NCBI RefSeq assembly: GCF_001885615.1 | Contig: NZ_LSRN01000034.1 | Location: 59,353 to 123,352, forward strand | Direction: 5' to 3' | Source: Alkalibacterium sp. 20 | GTDB taxonomy: Bacteria; Bacillota; Bacilli; Lactobacillales; Carnobacteriaceae_A | DNA length: 64,000 nt | In this document: piece after piece, positions 34,810-44,510 of the stretch | How the letters are laid out: every line of letters starts with the position of its first letter | Numbering within the stretch: the stretch's first letter is position 1 | Notes under the pieces: model-generated | The model's database searches: none | What the model saw: the letters and a program-made list of their open reading frames with translations, nothing else | What the model was told of the DNA's origin: nothing | Made by a program: the position numbers and the translations under genes

Positions 34810-37272
34810 ATGGCTCATTTATTAAAAAGAATATTTGAAAATGATAATAAAGTTTTAAAAAGATATGGTAAGTCAGCTGACAAAATTGAAGCATTAAGTG
34901 CTGAGATGAAAGCTTTAAATGATGACGAGTTAAAAGCGAAAACTGTAGAATTTAAAAATCGTTACGCGAAAGGCGAAACACTAGATGACTTGCTTGTTGA
35001 AACGTTTGCGACAGTAAGAGAAGCTGCACTCCGTGTTCTAGGATTGTACCCGTTTAGAGTGCAATTAATGGGAGGGATTTCCTTACATGAAGGAAATATT
35101 TCCGAAATGAAAACGGGTGAAGGTAAGACCCTTACAGCTACGATGCCTGTTTATTTGAACGCTATTTCGGGCGAAGGCGTACATGTCGTAACGGTCAATG
35201 ATTACTTGGCAACACGTGATGCAGAAGAAATGGGCGAATTATACAGATGGATGGAATTGACAGTTGGGTTAAACCTGAATGCAAAAACATCTGCTGAAAA
35301 AAAAGAGGCCTATCTTTGCGATATCACCTATTCAACGAATAACGAACTAGGATTCGATTATCTTCGAGATAATATGGTCGTTTATAAAGAACAAATGGCT
35401 CAACGTCCACTGAATTTCGCTATTCTGGATGAGGTCGACTCGATTTTGGTCGACGAAGCACGAACACCATTGATTATTTCTGGTCAAGCAAACAAATCAA
35501 CATCCTTCTACACACGCTGTGATTTCTTTATCAAAGGTCTGAAAGAGGAAGAGGATTACACGATCGATTTATCTTCTAAATCCATTTCATTAACTGAAGA
35601 AGGTATTGGAAAAGCTGAGAGCACCTTCCATGTAACTAACTTGTATGACATTGAACATCAAGCCTTAGTACATCACGTCGATCAAGCGTTACGTGCGAAT
35701 TATATCATGTTACGTGATATCGATTATGTTGTGGCTGATAATGCAGTGAAGATTGTTGATCAATTTACGGGGCGTCTTATGGAGGGTCGTCGCTATTCAG
35801 ATGGCCTGCATCAGGCAATCGAAGCAAAAGAAAATGTTGAGATTCAAAAAGAATCTAAAACAATGGCAACTATTACGTTCCAAAACTACTTCCGTATGTA
35901 TAAAAAATTGTCTGGGATGACAGGTACAGCGAAAACGGAAGAAGAAGAATTCAGAGAGATTTATAACATGAATGTTATTGCCATTCCTACTAACCGTCCG
36001 TTAATTCGTGATGACCGTGATGATTTGCTTTATCCGACGCTTGAAAGCAAATTTAATGCTGTAGCTGAAGATATTAGAGAGCGTCACGGTAAAGGGCAAC
36101 CTGTACTCGTGGGTACGGTGGCTGTTGAAACATCTGAAGTGATCAGTGATCTCCTTAAAAGAGAAGGCATTCCACACGAAGTCTTGAATGCGAAAAATAA
36201 CTTCCGTGAAGCTGAAATCGTCGTGAATGCCGGACAACCCGGTGCCGTCACGATTGCAACAAACATGGCTGGACGTGGGACAGATATCAAATTAGGTCCC
36301 GGCGTTAAAGAAATTGGTGGATTAGCAGTTATTGGTACTGAACGTCATGAATCAAGACGTATTGATAATCAATTAAGAGGACGTTCTGGTCGTCAAGGAG
36401 ACCCTGGGGTTTCCCAATTTTACCTTTCTCTTGAAGATGATTTGATGAAACGTTTTGGATCTGAACGTATCCGCATGGTCCTAGAGCAACTGAAAATTAC
36501 AGAAGATGATGCCGTCATCCAAAGCCGAATGATCAGCCGCCAAGTGGAATCAGCTCAAAAAAGGGTTGAAGGAAATAACTATGACACACGTCGTAACGTA
36601 CTGAAATATGATGATGTAATGCGTGAACAGCGTGAAGTTATTTACTCGCAGCGTTTAAAAGTGATATTAGAAGAAGAGTCGCTAAATTATGTTGCAGTTC
36701 CTATGATCAAACGCACTATAGAACGTTTTGTTCAATTGAATACTCAGCAAGAAGACTCTTCAAAATGGAATTTAGAACACATTGAAGATTTTGCACACAC
36801 GACCCTGGTTCATCCTGATGATTTATCAGTCGACGATTTAAAAGAGAAATCAGCGAGTCAAATCGAGGGAATTTTAATTGATTTATCTCTGGCAAATTAT
36901 GAAGAAAAAACATCTCAACTTAATGGGAAAGAACAAGTACTCGAATTTGAAAAAGTAGTTGTCTTGCGTGTTGTTGACAAGAAATGGACAGATCATATTG
37001 ATCAGATGGATCAATTAAGACAAGGAATTGGCCTGCGTTCATATGGACAATTTAATCCGTTGACAGAATACCAACAAGAAGGTTTCACATTGTTTGAAGA
37101 AATGATCGGTGAAATCGAACATGATGTGACTCGTCTGTTAATGAAATCTCAAATCAGACAAAACTTGAAACGTGAGCAGGCAACACCAAATGGTAACAAA
37201 AAACAAGTACGTCGCGCAGCCGAGAAACCAGCTCATTCGCATGATGAGGAAGTACACACACGATTGGGATAA
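34810..37272 (+). CDS. secA: SecA preprotein translocase ATPase
   Basis: An 820-residue motor that drives unfolded preproteins through SecYEG. It shows the Walker A MKTGEGKT (100-107), the DEAD-like [20 protein letters not shown], the preprotein cross-linking domain, [35 protein letters not shown], and the helical scaffold. It ends at VHTRLG: the usual C-terminal SEC-C zinc motif (CxCxSG...CH), which binds SecB or ribosomes, is missing. No cysteine-rich continuation is visible in other frames, so this looks like true loss rather than a frameshift. AGAGGAG lies before the ATG. Confidence 0.95.
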   Translation: MAHLLKRIFENDNKVLKRYGKSADKIEALSAEMKALNDDELKAKTVEFKNRYAKGETLDDLLVETFATVREAALRVLGLYPFRVQLMGGISLHEGNISEMKTGEGKTLTATMPVYLNAISGEGVHVVTVNDYLATRDAEEMGELYRWMELTVGLNLNAKTSAEKKEAYLCDITYSTNNELGFDYLRDNMVVYKEQMAQRPLNFAILDEVDSILVDEARTPLIISGQANKSTSFYTRCDFFIKGLKEEEDYTIDLSSKSISLTEEGIGKAESTFHVTNLYDIEHQALVHHVDQALRANYIMLRDIDYVVADNAVKIVDQFTGRLMEGRRYSDGLHQAIEAKENVEIQKESKTMATITFQNYFRMYKKLSGMTGTAKTEEEEFREIYNMNVIAIPTNRPLIRDDRDDLLYPTLESKFNAVAEDIRERHGKGQPVLVGTVAVETSEVISDLLKREGIPHEVLNAKNNFREAEIVVNAGQPGAVTIATNMAGRGTDIKLGPGVKEIGGLAVIGTERHESRRIDNQLRGRSGRQGDPGVSQFYLSLEDDLMKRFGSERIRMVLEQLKITEDDAVIQSRMISRQVESAQKRVEGNNYDTRRNVLKYDDVMREQREVIYSQRLKVILEEESLNYVAVPMIKRTIERFVQLNTQQEDSSKWNLEHIEDFAHTTLVHPDDLSVDDLKEKSASQIEGILIDLSLANYEEKTSQLNGKEQVLEFEKVVVLRVVDKKWTDHIDQMDQLRQGIGLRSYGQFNPLTEYQQEGFTLFEEMIGEIEHDVTRLLMKSQIRQNLKREQATPNGNKKQVRRAAEKPAHSHDEEVHTRLG

Positions 37273-37284
37273 TATCAAACCTGG

Positions 37285-37315
37285 AAAAGGAACGGATAGT
37301 TTATCTGTTCCTTTT
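37285..37315 (+). terminator. hairpin between secA and prfB
   Basis: AAAAGGAACGGATA (37285-37298) pairs with TATCTGTTCCTTTT (37302-37315). T follows only within the stem, so read-through into prfB, 26 bases on, is likely. Confidence 0.55.
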
Positions 37316-37340
37316 CAGCTATACAAAACGGAGGATAATA

Positions 37341-38445
37341 ATGGAAATAAGTGAAATTACCAATAAATTGAGTGCAGCAAAACATAAAGTTGAAGACTTT
37401 AGGGGGTCTCTTTGACTTAGAAAAATTAGAAACAGACATCGCTGAATTTGATCAAAAAATGGCCGATCCCACTTTTTGGGATGATCAAGAAGAAGCGCAA
37501 AAGGTTATCAAAGAAGGCAACGAAACAAAAGAAGCTTATCAGACTTTTATAAATATGGAAGAATCGATAGAAGAGGTTGCCATCTTGATCGATATGTTGA
37601 AAGATGAAGACGATAAAGACATACAATCGGAAATCGAGTCGAATATAACGCAATTAGAAAAGGTCATCAATCAATATGAATTAGACATGCTCTTAAGTGA
37701 CCCTTATGATAAAAACGATGCTATTATGGAATTACACCCTGGGGCTGGCGGAACAGAGTCTCAAGACTGGGGCGAAATGCTTTACCGCATGTACACGCGT
37801 TGGATAGAAAAAAAAGGACTATCCTACGAGGTGCTTGATTACCAAAGCGGTGACGAAGCAGGAATTAAAAGCGTAACGTTATTGATCAAAGGAACGAATG
37901 CCTATGGGTTATTGAAAGCCGAAAAAGGGGTACACCGGCTTGTCCGTCTTTCTCCTTTTGATTCAAATGGCCGACGTCATACCTCTTTTGTTTCTATAGA
38001 CGTTATTCCGGAAATCACCGACGAAATAGATATTGTTGTTAATCCAGATGATATTCGTGTTGATACGTATCGTGCGAGCGGTGCTGGTGGACAGCACATC
38101 AATAAAACAGATTCAGCTGTACGTATCACTCATAAAGAAACGGGCCTTGTGGCTGCCAGTCAAGCCGGACGTTCTCAAATAGCAAATAAAGAACTAGCAA
38201 TGAATATGTTGAAAGCCAAGTTATATCAAAAAGAAATTGAAGAAAAAGAGCAGGAAATGGCAGAAATTAGAGGCGAACAAAAAGAAATTGGTTGGGGTTC
38301 TCAAATCAGATCATATGTTTTCCACCCGTATGCTATGGTGAAAGATCATAGAACAAATGAGGAAACAGGAAATACTGATGCTGTTATGGATGGAGAAATC
38401 GATCCATTCATCAATGCTTATTTAAGGTTAACGATGAATAGATAA
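37341..38445 (+). CDS. prfB: peptide chain release factor 2, programmed +1 frameshift
   Basis: Release factor 2 recognises UAA and UGA stop codons and triggers peptide release. The first 24 codons run from ATG 37341 to CTT 37410-37412 and are followed by an in-frame TGA (37413-37415). The AGGGGGTCT just before CTT TGA C is the classical internal Shine-Dalgarno that makes ribosomes slip by +1, skipping T37413, and continue from GAC 37414. The product is then 367 residues. The SPF tripeptide for stop-codon reading and the GGQ peptidyl-hydrolysis motif (249-251) are present. The frameshift gives autoregulation: low RF2 increases slippage. GGAGG precedes the ATG. Confidence 0.96.
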
Positions 38446-38872
38446 AAAGTGATTAATGATTAAATGCAGGCTTCTGATATGGAGGTCTGTATTTTTATTA
38501 GGAAGATAATCCGGTATTGTCATATTTTAGACAAAAAAAACAAGAAAAATAAAGGTAAGACTAATGTTGTAATAGTGTGTAACGCTTCCCATTTTAAGTG
38601 ATTATAAAGCAATAAAATGGTTCGTTATACTGTCTAATCGTTATTTAAAACGCTTGAAGTGGTGAACGTAGGCAAAGAGAGGTTTGTTCTATCAAACTTT
38701 TATTTTTTAAAAAAACAGAAATGTTACGTTGAAACAATATTGTAATTTGTTTAAAACAGACATGTGTAAAAATGATGATATACTATGTATGGTTCCAAAA
38801 AGCAAGAGGAAATAGTTATAGGTTGCTTACCAGATTAGAATAAAAATCTAAAATAGATAGGTGATATAATTA
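38446..38872. other. prfB-ftsE intergenic region
   Basis: A 427-bp AT-rich gap without a convincing gene. A hairpin near 38462-38496 (AAATGCAGGCTTC with GGAGGTCTGTATTTTT) probably terminates prfB. A second hairpin, AGGTTTG (38681-38687) with CAAACTT (38694-38700), is followed by a T-rich stretch and looks like another terminator, but no gene or clear promoter precedes it. A TATACT (38779-38784) may be the ftsE -10. Confidence 0.5.
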
Positions 38873-39559
38873 ATGATAGAGATGAAAAATGTCTATAAAA
38901 AATATCCCAATGGCATCACTGCTATTAATGGGTTGGACGTAACGATCGATCAGGGAGAATTTGTCTATATTGTGGGCCCCAGTGGTGCAGGTAAATCAAC
39001 ATTCATAAAAATGATCTACCGTGAAGAGCTGCCTACAAAAGGAACAGTCAAAGTGGGTAAATTTGATTTAATGAATTTGAAGAATAAAAAAATCCCGTTT
39101 TTAAGACGATACGTAGGCGTAGTATTCCAGGATTTCAAATTATTACCGCGTTTGACTGTGTTTGAGAACGTTGCGTACGCTATGCAAGTGGTCGGTAAAA
39201 ATCCTAAGAACATCAAAAAAAGATCATTAGAAGTTTTAGAATTAGTTGGATTAAAACATAAAGTGCGCATGTTTCCAAATGAACTATCAGGAGGAGAACA
39301 GCAACGTGTTGCGATTGCCAGAGCGATAGCTAATATGCCACGTATACTCATTGCAGATGAACCAACAGGGAACTTGGATCCGGAAACGGCAGCGGGCATC
39401 ATGGATTTACTTGAAGAAATCAATAATCATGGGACGACGATTATTATGGCAACGCACAACAGCGAAATTGTTAACCGCGTGAGACATCGTGTCTTGGCTG
39501 TTGAAAATGGACGTATTGCCCGCGACCAGGAAAGAGGGGAGTACGGTTATGAAATTTAG
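38873..39559 (+). CDS. ftsE: cell division ATP-binding protein FtsE
   Basis: A 228-residue ABC ATPase: Walker A GPSGAGKST, VFQDFKLLPRLTVFENVAYAM, signature LSGGEQQR, Walker B RILIADEPTGNLD and the H-loop ATHN. With FtsX it transmits ATP hydrolysis across the membrane to activate peptidoglycan hydrolases during division or elongation. AGGTGAT lies ahead of the ATG. It overlaps ftsX by 11 bases. Confidence 0.96.
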   Translation: MIEMKNVYKKYPNGITAINGLDVTIDQGEFVYIVGPSGAGKSTFIKMIYREELPTKGTVKVGKFDLMNLKNKKIPFLRRYVGVVFQDFKLLPRLTVFENVAYAMQVVGKNPKNIKKRSLEVLELVGLKHKVRMFPNELSGGEQQRVAIARAIANMPRILIADEPTGNLDPETAAGIMDLLEEINNHGTTIIMATHNSEIVNRVRHRVLAVENGRIARDQERGEYGYEI

Positions 39560-40439
39560 AGCAGCAGGAAGACATATAAAAGAATCATTTAAAAGTATTA
39601 AACGTAATGGATGGATGACATTTGCAGCTATCAGTGCTGTTGCTATTACACTATTATTAGTGGGGAGTTTAATTGCTCTCTTAATGAATGTAAACAAGCT
39701 AGCGTCAGATGTTGAAGAAGACGTCAGCGTGAGAGTGTATGTTGCAACCGGAACGGAAGAGTCAGAACAAGAAGCTTTGAGAAGTGAATTGGATGAAATC
39801 GATAATATTGAATCTATTGAGTTTTCAAGTAGAGAAGAAGAACTGGATAATGTCATGGGAAGCTATGGCGAGGAATTCGGACTATTTGAAGGGGACGACA
39901 ACCCTTTACATGATGTATTCATTTTAAATACGTCATTGCCCGAGTATACTTCAGTAGTAGCTGAAGAAGCTGAACAGTTAGGTTCTGTGGTTGATAATGT
40001 TAACTACGGTGGAGCAGAAGCTGATCGACTCTTTGAATTGATGGGAACAGTAAGAAATGTCGGAGCCGTTATAATCGGTGCGCTGATATTCACAGCTGTC
40101 TTCTTAATTTCCAACACTATTCGAATCACTATCTTTTCAAGGAGAACAGAAATCGAGATCATGAAATTAGTAGGTGCAACAAACTGGTTTATTAGATGGC
40201 CATTCTTGATCGAAGGTGCACTGATCGGTTTTGCTGGAGCGTTGATCCCTGTATCGATTATTTCTTATGTTTATTTAAGAGGGTTTGATACATTAATGGG
40301 ATACCTATCGGGCACATATTTCAGTTTATTACCGCCTAACCCATTCTTAATTCAAATCGTTATATTACTTCTAACTATTGGTATAGTTATAGGAAGCGTT
40401 GGATCATCATTGTCAATCAGAAAATTCTTGAAAGTTTAA
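39549..40439 (+). CDS. ftsX: cell division protein FtsX
   Basis: A 296-residue membrane protein: cytoplasmic N terminus, one membrane helix (about 22-43), a large extracellular loop (about 45-170), and three more helices in the C-terminal half. The conserved cytoplasmic loop RRTEIEIMKLVGATNWFIRWPFLIEG is the typical FtsX/MacB coupling region. The frame is open from 39489, but AGGGGAG before the ATG at 39549 and the canonical MKFRAAGRHIKESFKS fix the start. The partner hydrolase gene is not adjacent. Confidence 0.95.
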   Translation: MKFRAAGRHIKESFKSIKRNGWMTFAAISAVAITLLLVGSLIALLMNVNKLASDVEEDVSVRVYVATGTEESEQEALRSELDEIDNIESIEFSSREEELDNVMGSYGEEFGLFEGDDNPLHDVFILNTSLPEYTSVVAEEAEQLGSVVDNVNYGGAEADRLFELMGTVRNVGAVIIGALIFTAVFLISNTIRITIFSRRTEIEIMKLVGATNWFIRWPFLIEGALIGFAGALIPVSIISYVYLRGFDTLMGYLSGTYFSLLPPNPFLIQIVILLLTIGIVIGSVGSSLSIRKFLKV

Positions 40440-40444
40440 TTTAA

Positions 40445-40466
40445 AAGAGGGGAATTTTCCCCTCTT
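40445..40466 (+). terminator. ftsX terminator hairpin
   Basis: AAGAGGGGAA (40445-40454) pairs with TTCCCCTCTT (40457-40466) with a 2-base loop. T richness afterwards is poor. Confidence 0.55.
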
Positions 40467-40772
40467 CCTACATATAGTCAGAAAAGCAGATAAGAAAAAA
40501 GCCAACGTGGATAAAAAAAGTATCTAAATGAATTGTAAGAAGCGTTTTAAATTCATCTCCAGGATGTTTATTTTTCTACTATCAATTCGGGCCCATTTAC
40601 CATGTCGAAGGATATGCTTGGGTGCTCATACAGCGGCGGGTGCGGCTTTTGGCTCACTTGCACCTGATAAGTTGCCTTAGATGTGTTGCCAGATTCGGAC
40701 GTCCTTAAATCTTAGTGTATAAATAAAACTCCTTATGTGAGGTCATACCGTCACATCGGGAGTTTTTTTGTA
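40467..40772. other. ftsX-minJ gap with a GC-rich segment and a terminator
   Basis: No intact gene. A segment around 40585-40700 is clearly more GC-rich than its surroundings (for example CAGCGGCGGGTGCGGC near 40632). On the minus strand one frame is open between stops from 40711 to 40568 and contains YQVQVSQKPHPPLYEHPS, which looks protein-like but which I do not recognise. A strong terminator-like hairpin follows (AAACTCC..ATGTGA with TCACAT..GGAGTTTTTTT, about 40727-40769) on the plus strand. Either a decayed gene (Bacillus has ctpB at this place) or a structured RNA is possible. Confidence 0.4.
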
Positions 40773-40839
40773 CAAACAAAGTAAGTTATGTTTTAATATG
40801 ATAAAATGAGATAAATATAGATTCGAAGGGATGAAAAAT

Positions 40840-42036
40840 ATGACATTGTTTCAAAATATCTTGCTGGCACTTTTGTTATTTTTATTGCAACCAACGTTTA
40901 TCATTGGTGTCGTTTTAGCACTCTTATCCAAAAATAGACGTTTCAAGTACTCCAGAAGTAAGCTCAGAACGACTGTGTATAAAGAAAATTATGAGATCAA
41001 AAGATTAATAACGTGGGGTCTCATTCCTGGAGCAGTCATATCCTTGTTTTCAGTGGGTATAGGTATGCCGGTTACGATTGACTGGATCATAATCTATCAT
41101 ATTGTGACATTGTTATTTTTAGGTTTAGGCTATAGATTCATTCATCCAATCTTTACGTTTAGTACGGCGAGTTTGGTTGTATTAGGCTTGAGTTATTTTG
41201 TCACAGAAGCGTCATTATTTGGCGATATCCTGGAACAATGGAACAGTCCTATATTAAGTCAGACATCGACGAGTTTAGAAAGTACTCGAGTGATACTCGT
41301 TTTAGTTGTTTTGCTATTGATGAGTACTATAATTGTTTTGAACAAAGGAAATATGAATCAATTTGTCCCAAGATTTATGAAAACAAAACGTGGTAAGCTA
41401 GTAGCCAGGTACCGTATGAAACCTTTATGGCTGATTCCTCTGGTCGTTGTTGTACCGGGAGAAACGTTTACCGCTCTCTTTGATTGGTGGCCCGTTTTTT
41501 CAATGGGCAATCAAACCTATTCATTTTTGATCATACCTGTACTTTTAGGTTTCAGATACACCGTGCAGGCACAACTTCCTTCTGAAGCGAAACAGGCCAT
41601 CATTAAGGATTTTTCACTACTTAGCGTGTTAAGCGTCCTGCTAGTGGGACTGACATTTTGGATTGAAGAATTCAGTGCAATTGGCCTAGTTGTGATGCTT
41701 GTTGGAGGCGTTTATGTGTTGTATAGACATAGACAGCGAGAAAGGAAATGGGCATTTAAATTCGGACCAGATCAAGATGGATTGCGTGTCGTAGCAGTAA
41801 GACCAAACAGTCCAGCCGAGAGAATGTCAATTGAAGTAGGGGATGTTCTTGTAGAATCGAATCAGATAAAATTGACCTCTTCTGAAGACCTTACTGAATC
41901 GTTGTTTAACAATCGCTCATATAGCAAACTTAAATTGAAACGATTGGATGGGGAACTTGTCATAGCTGAAACGCCTATTTATGAAGAAGATGCTCATGAT
42001 TTGGGACTTGTAACATTGGAAGAAATCGAATACTAA
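40840..42036 (+). CDS. MinJ-like PDZ membrane protein
   Basis: A 398-residue protein with about seven membrane segments (first at about 5-30) and a C-terminal cytoplasmic PDZ domain (about 305-370; GLRVVAVRPNSPAERMSIEVGDVL is the PDZ core). This architecture and its place after ftsEX match Bacillus MinJ (YvjD), which links DivIVA to the MinCD division inhibitor. In this order without MinCD a DivIVA-related role would be inference. AAGGGA before the ATG at 40840 favours it over the ATG at 40831. Confidence 0.75.
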   Translation: MTLFQNILLALLLFLLQPTFIIGVVLALLSKNRRFKYSRSKLRTTVYKENYEIKRLITWGLIPGAVISLFSVGIGMPVTIDWIIIYHIVTLLFLGLGYRFIHPIFTFSTASLVVLGLSYFVTEASLFGDILEQWNSPILSQTSTSLESTRVILVLVVLLLMSTIIVLNKGNMNQFVPRFMKTKRGKLVARYRMKPLWLIPLVVVVPGETFTALFDWWPVFSMGNQTYSFLIIPVLLGFRYTVQAQLPSEAKQAIIKDFSLLSVLSVLLVGLTFWIEEFSAIGLVVMLVGGVYVLYRHRQRERKWAFKFGPDQDGLRVVAVRPNSPAERMSIEVGDVLVESNQIKLTSSEDLTESLFNNRSYSKLKLKRLDGELVIAETPIYEEDAHDLGLVTLEEIEY

Positions 42037-42111
42037 ACTTATTAACTTCTCAGTTGATGTCATTATTAAGGTTTAACCTTTAGTAATAACGTTAACGGAG
42101 AGGTTTTTTTT

Positions 42112-42477
42112 ATGATGGAAAAAGGAATGAAAAAATGGTATCATGAACATATGAACATACATACATATGAAAGTGGTGTAAAGATGGAAATCGGAAATGA
42201 AACACTTGAAGATGCGGCATTATTGTTTAAAGCATTAAGTGATCCTCATCGGTTAGCCGTTGTTTATTATTTATCGTTAAATGATATGAATGTAAATACG
42301 ATAGCAGATAATCTGAATATGGAACAATCGGCAGTCTCGCATCAACTGAAAATCTTAAAAGCCGCAAGACTTGTAAAATCACGCAGAGAAGGTAAGACTC
42401 GTATCTACTCTATAATGGATGAGCATGTTTATGAACTGATCAACCAAGTCGTCACACATGTTCAAGAAAAGAGGTAG
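42112..42477 (+). CDS. ArsR/SmtB-family metal-responsive repressor (CzrA-like)
   Basis: A winged-helix regulator of 121 residues as annotated, or 97 if translation starts at ATG 42184 (MEIGNETLED). The recognition helix is MEQSAVSHQLKILK. In the short numbering D79-x-H81 and H92-x2-E95 on the last helix fit the alpha-5 zinc site of CzrA (D-x-H and H-x2-H), with Glu replacing the last His. The long form is supported by GGAGAGG at 42097-42103 spaced 8 bases from ATG 42112; the short form is nearer the family length. The next gene, a metal exporter, starts 5 bases after its stop codon, so it probably represses this operon until zinc rises. Confidence 0.85.
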   Translation: MMEKGMKKWYHEHMNIHTYESGVKMEIGNETLEDAALLFKALSDPHRLAVVYYLSLNDMNVNTIADNLNMEQSAVSHQLKILKAARLVKSRREGKTRIYSIMDEHVYELINQVVTHVQEKR

Positions 42478-42481
42478 AAAA

Positions 42482-43618
42482 ATGACCGAATACAAATTAC
42501 ATGGGTTACATTGCAACAACTGTTCTATAAATTTAGAAAAAAAACTGAATAAATTCACATCTAATTCTGCCGTTAAAATAGATTTTGAAAATAATAAACT
42601 GACGCTAAATGAAACGGATGCGGCTATCGAGCAGATAAAAAAAGTCTTGGAATTTGAAAAAATCACGATGTCAGACATGGATGCTGATAACGAAAATACT
42701 CATAAAAGCAAAGAGGGACATTCCCATCAAGGACACCACCATGGTATAGAGTCTATAATGAATCAAGAAACGTCAAAAAAAATGATGTTTGTATTCAGCT
42801 TGAATTTATTCTTTTCAGCCATCGAATTCGTCTTTGGTTTTCTGTTTAACAGTATTGCTATTATGACAGATGCCATTCATGATCTGGGTGATGCGCTGTC
42901 TATTGGATTAGCCAGTTACTTTGAAAGAATCTCCACAAAAGAAGCGGATGATCAATATAGTTTTGGGCACCAGCGATTTTCTTTATTAGGTGCTTTAGTT
43001 ACTTCTGTCATTTTATTAGGCGGCTCGATGGTGGTTCTCTTTAATGCTGTCCCACGTTTACTGAATCCGGAGCCTGTCAATCATGAAGGCATGTTTTGGC
43101 TCTCCATAGCTGCGATTGTAGCAAATGGTTTTTCTGCCTGGTTAATGAGTCGCGGGGAGTCGAATAATGAATCCTTGATCAACCTGCATATGATGGAAGA
43201 TGTTTTAGGTTGGGTTGGTGTCTTATTAGTCAGTGTTGTTTTAAATTTTACAGACTGGTACTTCTTGGATCCCTTACTGTCCATAGCTATAGCGGGATTC
43301 ATTGTGTATAAAACGTGGCCTCTATTCAGAGAAACGATTGAAATATTTTTAGATGCGACACCTAAACACTTGTCTCAAAAAAAGATAAAAGAAACCATTC
43401 TTTCGATTGAAGGGGTAACGAACGTCTCACATTTACATGTTTGGTCTGTCGATGGCAAGGAACATGCTATGACGATGACAATCAGTACAGCAGTGTCAGA
43501 TATGCATGAAATCGAATCAATCAAGAAGAAGGTTAGAAAAGCTTTGTCAAACTATGCTATCCACCATTCGACAATTGAGATCGTCTATGATCCGGAAAAT
43601 ATATTAACAGAGGATTAA
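42482..43618 (+). CDS. cation diffusion facilitator with N-terminal HMA-like domain
   Basis: A 378-residue fusion. Residues 1-65 resemble a heavy-metal-associated domain (GLHCNNC, C11 and C14). A His-rich linker (about 74-88; GHSHQGHHHG) follows, then a six-helix CDF transporter with H133-x3-D137 (plus D130) in helix 2 and H236-x3-D240 in helix 5, the standard zinc-transport site of CzcD, and a C-terminal cytoplasmic domain (about 300-375). It should export Zn2+ or related ions in exchange for protons. The HMA fusion is unusual for this family. AAGAGG within the regulator's last codons precedes the ATG; the frame opening at 42458 is ignored. Confidence 0.9.
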   Translation: MTEYKLHGLHCNNCSINLEKKLNKFTSNSAVKIDFENNKLTLNETDAAIEQIKKVLEFEKITMSDMDADNENTHKSKEGHSHQGHHHGIESIMNQETSKKMMFVFSLNLFFSAIEFVFGFLFNSIAIMTDAIHDLGDALSIGLASYFERISTKEADDQYSFGHQRFSLLGALVTSVILLGGSMVVLFNAVPRLLNPEPVNHEGMFWLSIAAIVANGFSAWLMSRGESNNESLINLHMMEDVLGWVGVLLVSVVLNFTDWYFLDPLLSIAIAGFIVYKTWPLFRETIEIFLDATPKHLSQKKIKETILSIEGVTNVSHLHVWSVDGKEHAMTMTISTAVSDMHEIESIKKKVRKALSNYAIHHSTIEIVYDPENILTED

Positions 43619-43683
43619 TGGTTGAAAAGGGACAGCGAAGTTGATAATATAAGGTGAATTCGACATCAAAAGGGGAGATAATT

Positions 43684-44349
43684 ATGGGAATACATGAATA
43701 TTTTAAGAGTTTGAGTGATCTAGAAAAAATATATCGTTGTCCAGGAAAATTTAAGTATGAGGAACATTCTGTTGCAGAACATTCCTTTAAAGTGACCAAA
43801 GTTGCTCAATTTCTGGGAACAGTTGAAGAAAATAGAGGCAATAAGGTGAACTGGAAAGCCTTATATGAGAAAGCTCTGAATCATGATTATGCAGAAATTT
43901 TTATTGGGGATATCAAAACACCCGTCAAATACGCAGATCCTGATTTGCGAGATAGATTGGCGCATGTGGAAGAATCCATGACGCAGCACTTTATACAGCA
44001 AGAGTTTCCGGAAGAATTCCAGTCCATTTACCATGAACGACTAAAAGAAGGAAAAGATGATACTTTGGAAGGGAAAATTTTATCAGTCGCGGATAAAGTC
44101 GATCTGTTATATGAGTCTTTTGGTGAAATACAAAAAGGAAATCCAGAATCGCTTTTCACAGAAATTTACCAGGAATCATTAGATACGATTCTAAAGTTCA
44201 AAGAAATGGCGAGTGTGCAATATTTTCTAACAGAGATATTGCCTGATTTACTTAAGGGTGAGTTCACCAATCAAGCGGAACTAGAAAAAATATCTAGAGC
44301 GATTCTAAAGAATCACGAAGTAGAACAGACATTCGCAATAGACGAGTGA
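43684..44349 (+). CDS. HD-domain phosphohydrolase (YfbR-like)
   Basis: A 221-residue HD-superfamily protein: EHSVAEHSFKVTKVA, ALNHDYAEIFIGDIKTPVKY and SVADKVDLLYES give the H...HD...D metal ligands. The arrangement resembles the YfbR/YqfB-type 5'-deoxynucleotidases that dephosphorylate dNMPs, but the substrate is inferred. GGGGAG before the ATG at 43684 decides the start over the upstream ATG at 43654. It sits where uvrB often precedes uvrA; no uvrB is seen here. A strong terminator follows. Confidence 0.8.
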   Translation: MGIHEYFKSLSDLEKIYRCPGKFKYEEHSVAEHSFKVTKVAQFLGTVEENRGNKVNWKALYEKALNHDYAEIFIGDIKTPVKYADPDLRDRLAHVEESMTQHFIQQEFPEEFQSIYHERLKEGKDDTLEGKILSVADKVDLLYESFGEIQKGNPESLFTEIYQESLDTILKFKEMASVQYFLTEILPDLLKGEFTNQAELEKISRAILKNHEVEQTFAIDE

Positions 44350-44373
44350 ATATGTTAAAATTAATAATGGAAG

Positions 44374-44405
44374 AGAGGAAAGAGTCCGACTCTTTCCTCT
44401 TTTTT
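44374..44405 (+). terminator. terminator after the HD-domain gene
   Basis: A 13-bp stem (44374-44386 with 44388-44400) drawn with a 1-base loop (the real loop is larger), then TTTTT. Confidence 0.85.
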
Positions 44406-44510
44406 AGTAGCGATTCAGAGTCTAATAGTCGCATAACTCGATTAAAAACCTTACAATATGAATAAGAGAATGGTAAACCTAGAGACGATAAATAAAGGTA
44501 GGATGAAAGT

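Noticed and set aside
37172..37354. Frameshifted continuation of secA carrying the zinc motif
   Set aside because: The overlapping frame ([13 protein letters not shown]) has no cysteines, so it does not encode the SEC-C tail.
39016..39856. Two minus-strand ORFs of 135 and 149 codons
   Set aside because: They are antisense to ftsE and ftsX and lack start signals; Ser/Thr-rich composition is typical of antisense readings.
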